NCBI GenBank assembly: GCA_045656145.1
Contig: JAZOQP010000047.1
Span: 1 to 64,000 of the forward strand
Direction: 5' to 3'
From: SIG565 sp045656145
GTDB taxonomy: Bacteria > Bacillota > Clostridia > Oscillospirales > Acutalibacteraceae
Length of the DNA: 64,000 nt
How positions within the stretch are numbered: position 1 is the stretch's first letter; each line of letters opens with the position of its first letter. Below, in pieces: positions 16,060 through 25,236 of this stretch. The position numbers and the translations under genes were made by a program. The notes under the pieces were generated by a model that saw only the letters and a list, made by a program, of their open reading frames with translations, was not told the DNA's origin and searched no databases.

Positions 16060-16968
16060 ATGGAAATTAGGGAAACCCTTAAAGAAACAATGGAGAAAAT
16101 ATCATTCCCCGAGGATGCAAAAAGCACCTTTTTTGAAGCACTTGATACCTTTTTAAATAATCCTACCACAAAGGAAGAATTCTTTTCATTATTAAATGAA
16201 TATGAGAAAGATATAAACTGCAACTATGAAGCAATGCTCGAAAAGGTTGCCTCTTTGGGAGAAGGCCTTGGTATTCATAAATACACCTCGCACATGCTTT
16301 TGTTTCTATGTATGGCAGAGAAATTAAAACAACGCTATATCGACCGCGGACTCGATTTAGAACTATGTTATAACACCCTTTGCGATTTGCGTTATAAATT
16401 AAATGAGTGCCGAATAATTCACGGGATTGACGGCACCTTTGTTGCCCCCTGGCATAAAAAGATTTTCAATCTGAGCCTATTTGCTTTGGGCAGACTTCAA
16501 TTTGAATATTTTTCCACACATTATGAATACAATTTTAAGGGCAAAATTTACCCCAAAGGCACCAAGGTTGTTAATATGCATATCCCAAGAACAGGCGGAA
16601 GTTTAAATCACGAAGAAGTTTTAGAATCATACAAACTGGCCGAGCAAATGTATAAAAACAAATTTGGAGATGAACCGCTTCTCTTTTATTGCGATTCCTA
16701 TCTGCTCGACCCCTGGATTCCAACCGTTTTAAGCCCCACCTCAAATTTAACAGCGTTTCAAAATGATTTCCAAATTGTTAAATTAGGCGAATCTTTTGAA
16801 TATTCAGGTCTTTGGCCCATCTTTGCCTGCATTTATAATGGCGATATTTCGGCTTTACCGAATGATACCACCCTTCGCCGCGCCTATATAGAGCGCATAA
16901 AAGAAAATAAGCCGTTTTATTACGGCCATGGTTTGTTCTTCTATAAAAACGGAGAAATTTTAAAATAA
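16060..16968 (+). CDS. Acyltransferase-domain protein (NAT_N/GNAT_C-like)
   Basis: The 302-residue cytoplasmic protein resembles two-domain proteins annotated as N-acyltransferase N-terminal plus GNAT-like C-terminal. The most characteristic stretch is VVNMHIPRTGGSLNHEEVLESY near residue 180. The remainder has no motif I can assign to a reaction. It follows the methyltransferase gene by 11 nt with AAAGGAG before ATG 16060, so the two are probably co-transcribed. The family match is from memory and the enzyme activity is unproven. Confidence 0.6.
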   Translation: MEIRETLKETMEKISFPEDAKSTFFEALDTFLNNPTTKEEFFSLLNEYEKDINCNYEAMLEKVASLGEGLGIHKYTSHMLLFLCMAEKLKQRYIDRGLDLELCYNTLCDLRYKLNECRIIHGIDGTFVAPWHKKIFNLSLFALGRLQFEYFSTHYEYNFKGKIYPKGTKVVNMHIPRTGGSLNHEEVLESYKLAEQMYKNKFGDEPLLFYCDSYLLDPWIPTVLSPTSNLTAFQNDFQIVKLGESFEYSGLWPIFACIYNGDISALPNDTTLRRAYIERIKENKPFYYGHGLFFYKNGEILK

Positions 16969-16972
16969 AAAG

Positions 16973-17013
16973 AGAGCCGATTTCTTAAAGAAATCGGCTC
17001 TTTCTTTTTTATT
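16973..17013. terminator. Bidirectional terminator
   Basis: A 12-bp stem (AGAGCCGATTTC with 16990-17001) is followed by T-rich sequence on plus. It also lies at the 3' end of the minus-strand GH2 gene. Confidence 0.8.
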
Positions 17014-19273
17014 TTTTCTTGGGTTCTCTGATTTTGTTAAGCTTTTTGTTGAGTGCTAAAAGCTCCTCTTTTGTAAACTTAACATCCATCATTCCGCCCA
17101 TTAGAGTGAAGAGTCTGAGCACTGTGAAGCCGCCCATCATAGCCATCATTTCGGGACCTACTTCGAAGCCCATGGCATTCATTTTCTTGCCCTTTTTGCC
17201 CTTTTTCTTATCCTTACCGCCCATTAGTTTTCCAACAAGCTTCATAAAGATAAGCTTTCCTCTAAAGGTTGAGATAACATCGCTCATTTTAGAGTTTAGA
17301 GATAATCTGCCTGCAGGGGCATCAACATCAAACCAGTTAAGGATTGCGCCCTGTTCTTTAAGTCTGTAATCCTCATTAAAGGTGTCAACCTTGCGGATTA
17401 CCGATTCATCCTTGCATTCGCCCGCAACCGCTTCCAGCTTGGTTTCGCCTGCATTTTCTACTTCAAAATAGAAGAAATGGTCAGCCGCCTGCTTTTTGCC
17501 GAGCGATTTGCCGTTTGCAAAAAGTTCAACCTCAGGCTGATTCGAATAAACGGTTACCTTAGTTACATCTTCTACGCGGTCAACATAACGCTTTGAGCAT
17601 AGGTGCACAAAAGGCTCATCCGAAAGCCATGCTTTATAAGCATAGAAGGAGTCCTTTTTATACTTACGGTCGATAGTAACAAGACCTTTATGGTTTTGTC
17701 CGTTTTCTCCGCCCTCTTGTCTTGCATCTGCACCGAAGTCGAACATATTCCAAACATGTGTTGCCCACATATATTTTCTTGTAAACAACTGCTTAATTAA
17801 CTCTTCATGGTAATAAGCCTGATATTCTTCGGTGTAATCGCCCTGCATAGGTGTTGAGGTGTGCCAATTAAGAGCCTCGCAGCCGTATTCCGAGCAACCT
17901 ATCGGAATATTGGGGTGAGTTTCATGGAACTTATCAAACCAAGGACCGTTCATAGAAGTTTCGCCGCCATACCAACCAAAATAGTGGTTATATGAAACAA
18001 CATCGGGAATCTGCAAATAGGGGTCATCGATTTTGCACATTGAAACAGCCGCAATAGTGGTAAGGCGGGTTTTATCCATTTCATGACATAAATCATTTAA
18101 GATATTATGATTTTCCAATAAATCATCATCGCTTCCGCCAATGCCAATTTCATTTGAAAGACCCCAAACAACTATTGAAGGATGGTTATAGTTTTGGGTG
18201 ATAAGCTCTTTCATCTGGCTTATTGTGTTTTCTCTGGCGGTGGGCATATGCTTTGAAATATAGGGGATTTCTGCCCATATAACAAGACCATTCTCATCAC
18301 ATAAATCATAGAAGAATTGGTCATGCTGATAGTGAGCTAAACGAATGGTTGTTGCACCCATTTCGCAGATAAGTTCAATATCTTCTATATGGTCTTTCTT
18401 GGAAAGCGCATTACCCTTGCCCCAACGGTCCTGATGGCGAGAAACACCACGAAGAGGATATTCTTCTCCATTTAGGATAAAACCGTTTTCAGGGTCAATT
18501 TTAAATGTACGGCATCCAAAACGGCTGCAAACATTATCAATTACCTCGCCGTTTTCTTTAAGCTCTGCTTCTAAACAATAAAGATATGGGTCGCGCTTAC
18601 CATGCCATAAGTGAACATCCTTAATATCTAAAATAACCTTTGTGTCTTTAGATTCGGTAGTGGCAATAACCTTTTCTTCCTTGTCATAAATCGTGTAAAC
18701 AATTGTTTGAGAATCCTTTAAATTTGTAATGAAGGTTTCGGCTTCAACCTTAGCATCATTTCCGATTATTTCGGGAGTGATTTTAAGACCGATTCCGCCA
18801 TAATAATCCAAATCAAAATGCGATTCACTAACGCCGATTATATTAACATCTCTATAAACACCGCCATAGAAAGTAAAGTCGGCCATCTGCGGATAAACTA
18901 TCTCATTTGCGGCATTATTAACCTTAATTACAAGAATGTTTTCATCCTTAAGGTGATCGGTTAAATCAACTCTCCAGGTGGAATAACCGCCATGATGAAC
19001 CGCTAATTCCTCACCATTTAAGAAAAGCCATGCCGAAGAGTTTGCACCCTGAATTTCAATGTAGTGGCGCTCAGCGTTCGGTAAATCAGACTTTTTAAAG
19101 GCCTTTAAATAGCAAGCATCGCCTCTATAATAATCATTTCCGCCATCCATTCCGTCTTCGGCATTAAAGCAATGCGGAAGATTAATTTCTTGCCAATCAT
19201 TCACAAGAGTGGTCGGAATATCCGATACCTTATTAAATAACCAATCGGCATTAAAATTTATAATGTTTCTCAT
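17009..19273 (-). CDS. Glycoside hydrolase family 2 (beta-galactosidase or beta-glucuronidase)
   Basis: The 754-residue protein has the GH2 order: sugar-binding jelly roll (to about 150), immunoglobulin-like domain, TIM barrel (from about 265). The acid/base is E375 in WGLSNEIG and the nucleophile E462 in GCSEYGCEA. The N-x-K motif N527-H-K529 occurs in glucuronidases but also in many galactosidases. There is no signal peptide. Its neighbours (GPH symporter, uxuA, uxuB) favour a glucuronidase. The last 80 residues are unusual: a lysine-rich stretch (KDKKKGKKGKK), then a methionine-rich helix region. Confidence 0.88.
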   Translation of the reverse strand: MRNIINFNADWLFNKVSDIPTTLVNDWQEINLPHCFNAEDGMDGGNDYYRGDACYLKAFKKSDLPNAERHYIEIQGANSSAWLFLNGEELAVHHGGYSTWRVDLTDHLKDENILVIKVNNAANEIVYPQMADFTFYGGVYRDVNIIGVSESHFDLDYYGGIGLKITPEIIGNDAKVEAETFITNLKDSQTIVYTIYDKEEKVIATTESKDTKVILDIKDVHLWHGKRDPYLYCLEAELKENGEVIDNVCSRFGCRTFKIDPENGFILNGEEYPLRGVSRHQDRWGKGNALSKKDHIEDIELICEMGATTIRLAHYQHDQFFYDLCDENGLVIWAEIPYISKHMPTARENTISQMKELITQNYNHPSIVVWGLSNEIGIGGSDDDLLENHNILNDLCHEMDKTRLTTIAAVSMCKIDDPYLQIPDVVSYNHYFGWYGGETSMNGPWFDKFHETHPNIPIGCSEYGCEALNWHTSTPMQGDYTEEYQAYYHEELIKQLFTRKYMWATHVWNMFDFGADARQEGGENGQNHKGLVTIDRKYKKDSFYAYKAWLSDEPFVHLCSKRYVDRVEDVTKVTVYSNQPEVELFANGKSLGKKQAADHFFYFEVENAGETKLEAVAGECKDESVIRKVDTFNEDYRLKEQGAILNWFDVDAPAGRLSLNSKMSDVISTFRGKLIFMKLVGKLMGGKDKKKGKKGKKMNAMGFEVGPEMMAMMGGFTVLRLFTLMGGMMDVKFTKEELLALNKKLNKIREPKKK

Positions 19274-19308
19274 TTTTTGCCTCCAAAATTACTGTGGATT
19301 TTAAAAAT

Positions 19309-19334
19309 AGCCCGAAAGCCAAAGCTATCGGGCT
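19309..19334 (-). terminator. Hairpin between the GPH symporter and GH2 genes
   Basis: Arms AGCCCGA/TCGGGCT with an inner AGC/GCT are followed on the minus strand by ATTTTTAAAA. It could act as a partial terminator that lowers glycosidase expression relative to the symporter. Confidence 0.6.
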
Positions 19335-19345
19335 TAAATTTTTTA

Positions 19346-20743
19346 TTAAGCGTCAATCTCTTCGCGGCCAAGTTCTGCATTCATTTTAGCAAGAGTTTTC
19401 TTGTCAAGGTTATAGATAAGAGCAAGGCCTACAAACTGAAGAATAGCTGAGAACATAAAGGTTGCTGCAACAAGGTAACGCATATTAATAGCAACCTGCC
19501 ACAACTGATTACCTTCATTTGCACCAACATAGCCGAGAGCCACCATTATAACAAGCACTAATGAAGGTCCAACGCCCTGAGCTAACTTACGGAAGAAGGA
19601 ATGAAGCGAATAAACTGTTCCCTCTTCGCGCTTACCTGTTTTCCACTCGTTATAGTCAATAGCATCGCCCATCATAGCCCAAGAAACTGTTGAATAAATA
19701 CCAAGACCAAGTGAATAAATAAGCTGGAACAAAACATAAAGGATTAGGTCAAGTCCTGTATTTTCGGGAATAACAATAAATAAACCAAGTGCCGCAACCA
19801 TTGAGCAAATAGAGCCGAATGTTGCAAGCTCTTTTTTACCATACTTTGCAACGCATTTTCTTGCAAGAGGGGTAAATACAACTATCGGAATCATAGCGAA
19901 GAGCTGAACAATACCCGAAATTTGAACATTTTTAAAATAAGACTGGAATACAACTGTTACTGCAGTTGTTGCGCCCTGCATACCAATAAACATACCCATA
20001 GCTGCGAGTGTTGCACCTACAGCAGGGCGGTTTTTCATAAAGTTGCCGAAAGCCTTTAAAACATTGAATTTAGGAGCATCCTCTTTAAGCTCAATGTTTG
20101 TATCAACACGGATTACTGTGTTTTTAATCATAAACTGGAAGCAAACAAATCCGAGTAAGCCCATTATTAAAGCGGCAATGAAAACTCTCTCGCCAATAAG
20201 GTTGTTTTCGCTATCATAAATAATGAAAGGAAGAATAACCATAGGCACCATGTTGCCGAAAATTGAACCAACCGAGCGCCAAGCAGAAAGAGACGCGCGG
20301 TCTTTAACATCATTTGAAATCAAAGAAAGTAATGAGCCATAGGGAACGTTAGCTACTGTATAGAAAGCATCCCATACCACATAGCCCGCAATGAAAATAA
20401 TCATCTTTGCCCAATCGGGAGCGCCGGGGAATGGTAAGAAGCAACAAGCGCCGCCTATAATTAAACCAATGGAGCCTGCCCATATGTAAGTTAAAAACTT
20501 ATTTCTCTTATACTGTCTTCTATCAGAGTCGATAATAGAGCCAATAAGCGGGTCGTTAATAGCGTCCCACACCTGAACTATGATTAATAAAAATGCATAC
20601 CATAATTCAAGTCCCATAAATTGTGTCCAGAAAATAGACATTGTACCCTTGAGCGCAAAGCTCATGTTACAGCCAAGGTCGCCGGCCGCATAAGCAATAC
20701 TGTCGCGGATACCGAATTTGCGCGGGGTGTTTTCGGTTTTCAT
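19346..20743 (-). CDS. GPH-family sugar:cation symporter
   Basis: The 465-residue protein has twelve hydrophobic segments and the motifs of the glycoside-pentoside-hexuronide family (MelB, GusB, XynP): FGIRDSIAYAAGDLGCN at the start, WDAINDPLIGSIIDSD near residue 60, and RASLSAWRSVGSIFGNM near 150. It should import an intact glycoside with a cation. The GH2 gene follows it and an AraC regulator is divergent. With uxuA and uxuB nearby, a glucuronide is the best-supported substrate class, by inference. Confidence 0.9.
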   Translation of the reverse strand: MKTENTPRKFGIRDSIAYAAGDLGCNMSFALKGTMSIFWTQFMGLELWYAFLLIIVQVWDAINDPLIGSIIDSDRRQYKRNKFLTYIWAGSIGLIIGGACCFLPFPGAPDWAKMIIFIAGYVVWDAFYTVANVPYGSLLSLISNDVKDRASLSAWRSVGSIFGNMVPMVILPFIIYDSENNLIGERVFIAALIMGLLGFVCFQFMIKNTVIRVDTNIELKEDAPKFNVLKAFGNFMKNRPAVGATLAAMGMFIGMQGATTAVTVVFQSYFKNVQISGIVQLFAMIPIVVFTPLARKCVAKYGKKELATFGSICSMVAALGLFIVIPENTGLDLILYVLFQLIYSLGLGIYSTVSWAMMGDAIDYNEWKTGKREEGTVYSLHSFFRKLAQGVGPSLVLVIMVALGYVGANEGNQLWQVAINMRYLVAATFMFSAILQFVGLALIYNLDKKTLAKMNAELGREEIDA

Positions 20744-20885
20744 AACAACAATCCCTTCTTTTTTCGCGTTTGCGATTTTTTGCGGTTTTTACCGCTATAA
20801 TTATATTATAAATTAAATTCGAAAAAATTGTTAGTAAAATTTTTATATATTTTTGTAAATTTTTTATATTTCCCACTAAAAACGG

Positions 20886-20914
20886 TTGAAAACATTTGGA
20901 ATATGTACTATAAT
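20886..20914 (+). promoter_or_regulatory. Sigma-A promoter of the AraC gene
   Basis: TTGAAA (20886-20891) and TATAAT (20909-20914) have a 17-nt spacer. The facing GPH promoter has overlapping TATAAT boxes (20810-20800, minus) but no recognisable -35, as expected for an activator-dependent promoter. Confidence 0.7.
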
Positions 20915-20969
20915 TTAATAAAAAAGAGCACAAGAAATTGTTATTCATAACAAAAAGGGGGATAAAACT

Positions 20970-22178
20970 GTGTTTTATGAAGCAGAATTGTTTTTTGCTT
21001 GCCAGTTGCTGAAAAAACAACACATCCCCACAAACATCTTAAAACTCACTTCTAAAGAATTTGAAAAGGCAGATATTTTCAGTTCTTTCTCGTTTTCAAA
21101 AAGCGAATCCGAACTAAACGGTTTGAAAAAGCTAATGCTAAACTGCGAGAAAAACAAGATATACAAAATCAAGGGCTTTCGCTATGTGAATTTTGTTTTT
21201 ATGCTCCTACCCGACACCGAAGAGCCTTCAATTCTTTTGATAGGGCCTTATATAACTCAGGAGATAACCCCTAAAAAAGTGTTGGAGCTTGGGGAGAATT
21301 TTAATTTAAACTCAAAAAGCATAAAAGAATTAGAATTGGCATTCAGCGAAATTTCGTTAATAACAAATGAATCCTACCTTAACAATCTTCTTGACACATT
21401 AGGCGAATTCATTTGGGGAACCGATGGCTATGAGCTTATAAGGGTTAATGATAAAGAGCCCCTTTTCAAAATAAAGAATATAGATTCCAGCGAAGACATT
21501 TTAAATAAAATGCAACTAATGGAAAAAAGATACTCCTACGAAAATGAGCTTATCGAAGCCGTGGCGCACGGAAGAATGCAAAAGGCAGAAAATATTTTTC
21601 CGGCATTTTCGCTCCTTTCTTTTGAAAGGCGCCTCAGTGACCAGTTGAGAAATATTAAAAATTATTGTATAATAATGAACACCTTGCTTCGCAAGGCCGC
21701 CGAAAAAGGTGGAGTTCATCCGATATATATAGACCTGCTGTCAGCCGAATATGCAAAGAAAATAGAACTTTTACCAAGCGTTAAGGCTGCAACCGATTTT
21801 ATGGGCGAAATGTATGAAGGGTATTGCACTCTGGTCCGCCGAAAATCAATGCAACACTATTCCCCCATTATTGAAAAAGCAATAGCGTATATAGATAATG
21901 ATTTAACCGCTAATTTAACACTTGGAAAATTAGCCGAAATAAGCGGAGTAAGCGCAGGTTATTTTTCAATCCTATTTAAAAAGGAAACGGGGCAAACGCT
22001 CTCTTCCTATATCGCGAACAAACGAATTGAGCTTGCTAAAAATCTGCTCAAAACAACCAATTTACAGATACAAACAGTGGCTCAGCATTGCGGCATTTTT
22101 GATGTTCACTATTTTTCAAAGCTTTTCAAGAGCAAAACGGGTAAAACCCCGAAAGAATATAGAGATTTTGTTATTTAA
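20970..22178 (+). CDS. AraC-family transcriptional regulator
   Basis: The 402-residue protein ends in a two-helix-turn-helix AraC domain (about 300-400): IDNDLTANLTLGKLAEISGV gives the first helices and IQTVAQHCGIFDVHYFSKLFKSKTGKTPKEY the family signature. The N-terminal 170 residues form an uncharacterised sensor domain. The start is GTG 20970 with AAAAAGGGGG upstream. It is divergent from the GPH/GH2 operon and directly upstream of uxuA, so it probably activates both sides when its sugar is present. Confidence 0.9.
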   Translation: MFYEAELFFACQLLKKQHIPTNILKLTSKEFEKADIFSSFSFSKSESELNGLKKLMLNCEKNKIYKIKGFRYVNFVFMLLPDTEEPSILLIGPYITQEITPKKVLELGENFNLNSKSIKELELAFSEISLITNESYLNNLLDTLGEFIWGTDGYELIRVNDKEPLFKIKNIDSSEDILNKMQLMEKRYSYENELIEAVAHGRMQKAENIFPAFSLLSFERRLSDQLRNIKNYCIIMNTLLRKAAEKGGVHPIYIDLLSAEYAKKIELLPSVKAATDFMGEMYEGYCTLVRRKSMQHYSPIIEKAIAYIDNDLTANLTLGKLAEISGVSAGYFSILFKKETGQTLSSYIANKRIELAKNLLKTTNLQIQTVAQHCGIFDVHYFSKLFKSKTGKTPKEYRDFVI

Positions 22179-22192
22179 CAGGAGGTATTAAT

Positions 22193-23275
22193 ATGCAAAT
22201 GACATTCCGTTGGTACGGCGAAGGAAATGACCGTATCAAATTATCCGATATTAAGCAAATCCCCGGTGTTGAAGGCATTGTTTGGGCGCTTCACCATAAA
22301 ATGCCGGGTGAGATTTGGGAGGAAGACGAAATTGCCGAGGTTAAGCGCCAGCTTGATGAATATGGCTTTAACATGGATGTTGTTGAATCGGTTAATGTTC
22401 ACGATGATATAAAAATCGGTCTTCCCTCAAGAGATAAGTATATTGAAAACTATAAAACAACCATTAAAAACCTTTCGAAATTCGGAGTAAAGGTAATTTG
22501 CTATAACTTTATGCCAATTTTCGACTGGACAAGAAGCGATCTTTTCCATCCCGTAGGCGATGGCTCAACCGCCCTTTTCTATGAAAAGAATATGATTCAG
22601 GATGACTACAACGCCATGGCGAAATACATCCTTGACTTTACCGAGAAATACAATATGTCTTTCCCCGGTTGGGAGCCCGAGCGTATGGCAAAGCTCGATG
22701 AGTTATTTAAGGCCTATGAGGGTGTTGACCACGAAAAACTTTGGGCAAACCTTAAATATTTCCTCGAAGCCATTATGCCTACCTGCCGCGAGTGTGATAT
22801 AAAAATGGCCATTCATATGGATGATCCGCCATGGGATATTTTTGGTCTTCCGAGACTTCTCATAAATGAAGAAAATATTGATAGATTCTTGAAAATGGTT
22901 GATGATGAATATAACTGCTTAACCCTTTGCTCAGGAAGTCTTAACGCAGACCCCAATAACGATGTTGCAAAAATAATCAGAAAGCATTGCGATAGAATCG
23001 CATTTGCTCATATAAGAAATGTTAAGCATTTCGAAAATGGAGATTTCTCCGAAGCCAGCCACCGCGATTGCGATGGAGATACAGGAATTCTCGAAATACT
23101 TAAAGCCTACCATGATTGCGGATTTAAGGGTTATATCCGCCCCGACCATGGCAGACACCTTTGGGATGAAGGCCCCGGAAATGTTCGCCCGGGTTACGGC
23201 CTTTATGATAGAGCCCTCGGCATTATGTATATGCTCGGCGTTTTAGATAGCCTTGAAAAATTCGATAATAAATAA
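22193..23275 (+). CDS. uxuA: Mannonate dehydratase
   Basis: UxuA converts D-mannonate to 2-keto-3-deoxy-gluconate in glucuronate breakdown. The 360-residue length and the sequence are typical: MQMTFRWYGEGNDRI at the start, IKMAIHMDDPPWDIFGLPR near residue 203, with metal-binding histidine and aspartate, and GYIRPDHGRHLWDE near 315. AGGAGG precedes the ATG by seven bases. It lies 14 nt after the AraC gene and 12 nt before the SDR gene, forming one operon. Confidence 0.96.
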   Translation: MQMTFRWYGEGNDRIKLSDIKQIPGVEGIVWALHHKMPGEIWEEDEIAEVKRQLDEYGFNMDVVESVNVHDDIKIGLPSRDKYIENYKTTIKNLSKFGVKVICYNFMPIFDWTRSDLFHPVGDGSTALFYEKNMIQDDYNAMAKYILDFTEKYNMSFPGWEPERMAKLDELFKAYEGVDHEKLWANLKYFLEAIMPTCRECDIKMAIHMDDPPWDIFGLPRLLINEENIDRFLKMVDDEYNCLTLCSGSLNADPNNDVAKIIRKHCDRIAFAHIRNVKHFENGDFSEASHRDCDGDTGILEILKAYHDCGFKGYIRPDHGRHLWDEGPGNVRPGYGLYDRALGIMYMLGVLDSLEKFDNK

Positions 23276-23287
23276 GGAGAAATTAAA

Positions 23288-24133
23288 ATGAAAAATCTTC
23301 CTCTTAATGTAGATTATAGTGGCAAGGTGGTTGTTGTTACGGGCGCAGGCGGACTTATCTGCGGCGCAATGGCAAAGGCCTTTGCTAAGTCCGGCGCTAA
23401 GGTTGCAGCTTTAGACCTTAATGAAGAAACCGTTAAAAACCTTGCAGAAGAACTCAAAGCAGAGGGTTATGTTTGCGAAGGGTATAAAGCAAACGTGCTT
23501 GACACCGACGCTCTTGAAGAAGTACATAAAGCAGTGCTTCACGACCTCGGCAGCTGCGATATTTTGGTAAATGGCGCAGGCGGAAATAACCCCAGAGCCA
23601 CAACCGATAACGAATATCAGCATGAAGCAAAGGAGGGCGGAAAGTCCTTCTTCGATCTCCAGGCAGATGGTGTTGACTTCGTGTTTAAACTCAATTTCCA
23701 AGGCACATTGCTTCCCACTCAGGTTTTTGCAAAGGATATGGTAGCTAAAGGAAAGGGCTGCATTCTTAATGTGTCCTCAATGAATGCCTATACTCCCCTT
23801 ACCAAAATCCCCGCATACTCCGCAGCAAAAGCAGGTATTTCAAACTTTACCCAGTGGCTCGCAACCCACTTTGCAGGAACAGGCATTCGTTGCAACGCCA
23901 TTGCTCCGGGATTCCTCGTTTCCGCTCAAAACAAAGCCTTATTGTTCAATGAGGATGGCACCCCCACTGCCCGCAGCGCCAAGATTCTCAACGGCACTCC
24001 TATGAATAGATTCGTGGATGCTGATGAACTCCTCGGCGGCACCCTCTTCCTCTGCGATGAGAAATCTGCTTCGGCCATAACAGGCGTTGTCCTCCCAATC
24101 GACTGCGGTTTCGCCGCCTATTCAGGTGTATAA
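23288..24133 (+). CDS. uxuB: SDR-type D-mannonate oxidoreductase (fructuronate reductase)
   Basis: This 281-residue short-chain dehydrogenase has the nucleotide motif TGAGGLICG near residue 20, NAG in ILVNGAGG, and the catalytic serine, YxxxK in NVSSMNAYTPLTKIPAYSAAKAG. It is of the SDR type like B. subtilis YjmF/UxuB, not the long-chain E. coli UxuB. Coupling with uxuA supports reduction of fructuronate to mannonate. The SDR fold is certain, the exact substrate is inferred from context. Confidence 0.85.
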   Translation: MKNLPLNVDYSGKVVVVTGAGGLICGAMAKAFAKSGAKVAALDLNEETVKNLAEELKAEGYVCEGYKANVLDTDALEEVHKAVLHDLGSCDILVNGAGGNNPRATTDNEYQHEAKEGGKSFFDLQADGVDFVFKLNFQGTLLPTQVFAKDMVAKGKGCILNVSSMNAYTPLTKIPAYSAAKAGISNFTQWLATHFAGTGIRCNAIAPGFLVSAQNKALLFNEDGTPTARSAKILNGTPMNRFVDADELLGGTLFLCDEKSASAITGVVLPIDCGFAAYSGV

Positions 24134-24195
24134 CCCACAAAATTTAATAAAAACCAAGAGCGCTTGATGATATACTATTGCTTTTATAATGGATA

Positions 24196-24227
24196 AAAAA
24201 TAGACTTGCTTTTGCAAGTCTATTTTT
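24196..24227 (+). terminator. Terminator of the uxu operon
   Basis: The stem AAAAATAGACTTGC with its complement (24214-24227) has a TTTT loop and ends in a T-run. Confidence 0.8.
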
Positions 24228-24246
24228 GGTAAAGATAAGCGGCATA

Positions 24247-24283
24247 ACAAAAAAGCCGAGCAGAGTTTTCACGCTCTGCTCGG
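24247..24283 (-). terminator. Terminator of the barnase/barstar operon
   Basis: The 10-bp stem CCGAGCAGAG/CTCTGCTCGG is followed on the minus strand by seven T residues. Confidence 0.8.
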
Positions 24284-24343
24284 ACAGTTAAGAATAAACA
24301 CTTTTTAGTAAATACAAAATTTTTTCAATTTACTAAACAAACA

Positions 24344-24664
24344 TTACGATATGATTTTGTACTCAAAATTAGGGGTTTCGTTATGCACGTCATCAAAAAC
24401 ATCTAACATCAGTTTACATTCTTCTTGTAATTCTTTATTCATAGAATAAAATCCATGAAGTTCTGCAGAAAAATTTTCGCGTTCATAAAACAATCCGCCC
24501 AAACAATCCCAAAGCGCATCCCAATTTTCACCGTAATATTCAGGCAATCCAAACTTTTCTTTAAGCATTAAATGAATTTCGCCTAAATATTTGCATTTAG
24601 AAAAATCTAATATAATGGGATTCTCGGTTATTTCTTTAAATGCATAATAATCATTATAATTCAA
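24344..24664 (-). CDS. Barstar-family ribonuclease inhibitor
   Basis: This 106-residue acidic protein matches barstar: LPEYYGENWDALWDCLGG (residues about 41-58) is the inhibitory helix-loop that plugs the barnase active site. It is read from TTG at 24664 with AGGAGGG six bases upstream. It follows the ribonuclease gene by 11 nt, the order of a toxin with its immunity protein. It should neutralise the neighbouring enzyme in the cytoplasm. Confidence 0.93.
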   Translation of the reverse strand: MNYNDYYAFKEITENPIILDFSKCKYLGEIHLMLKEKFGLPEYYGENWDALWDCLGGLFYERENFSAELHGFYSMNKELQEECKLMLDVFDDVHNETPNFEYKIIS

Positions 24665-24675
24665 ATTTTTCCCTC

Positions 24676-25236
24676 CTATACAATTTCAAAAAAAGTTTTG
24701 TAGTGATCGTATGTTACAAATATTAACCCGTCATTAGAGTAAACTACTCTATGATTATTTCTATAGCCAAATCTATAATTTATATCTGCTTCATACCAAA
24801 TACGGCCCTCTTTACTCGGCAAATGACCGTTTCGATTATTATAGACACCTCTAGTTATCATACGGTTTGGTGCCACTATTCCCAAATTGCCTAAATAGTT
24901 TTTAAAACCTAATTTTTCAGCTTCCTTATATTCGATATAATAATCAGGTAATTTTGATTCATACTTCAAAGTCCAATCTGCGCCATCTAATTTCTTGGTT
25001 GTGGCGGTTCCGGCTTTTACCGTTACCATGAGTTTAATTTCACATCGGCACCAATTATGAACTTCCGGCTCGATTTCGGGTTTTTCTTCGATTCGCCAAA
25101 TCTTCCCGTGCATAGTTCGACATGTTAGACATGTTCTTAAATCCAATACAGCTATCCAGTTTTTACTCTCACTAAATTCCGGTTTCCAATCAAAACCGTT
25201 AATAATTTGCAACAATAAATATGAAAATATATCCAT
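24676..25236 (-). CDS. MuF-like domain fused to a barnase-type ribonuclease
   Basis: Residues about 96-186 form a complete barnase domain: LPDYYIEYKEAEKLGF at its start, and the catalytic E149, R159, R163 and H178 (EADINY, YRNNHR, DHYKTF) all in place. Residues 27-66 carry a C36-x2-C39...H60-x2-C63-x-C65 pattern with WIAVLDLRTCLTC, which resembles the C-terminal end of phage MuF/SPP1 gp7 head proteins. This fits known phage-encoded MuF polymorphic toxins, here cut down to a short N-terminal part. There is no signal peptide. GGAGGTGAT precedes the ATG. Confidence 0.88.
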   Translation of the reverse strand: MDIFSYLLLQIINGFDWKPEFSESKNWIAVLDLRTCLTCRTMHGKIWRIEEKPEIEPEVHNWCRCEIKLMVTVKAGTATTKKLDGADWTLKYESKLPDYYIEYKEAEKLGFKNYLGNLGIVAPNRMITRGVYNNRNGHLPSKEGRIWYEADINYRFGYRNNHRVVYSNDGLIFVTYDHYKTFFEIV

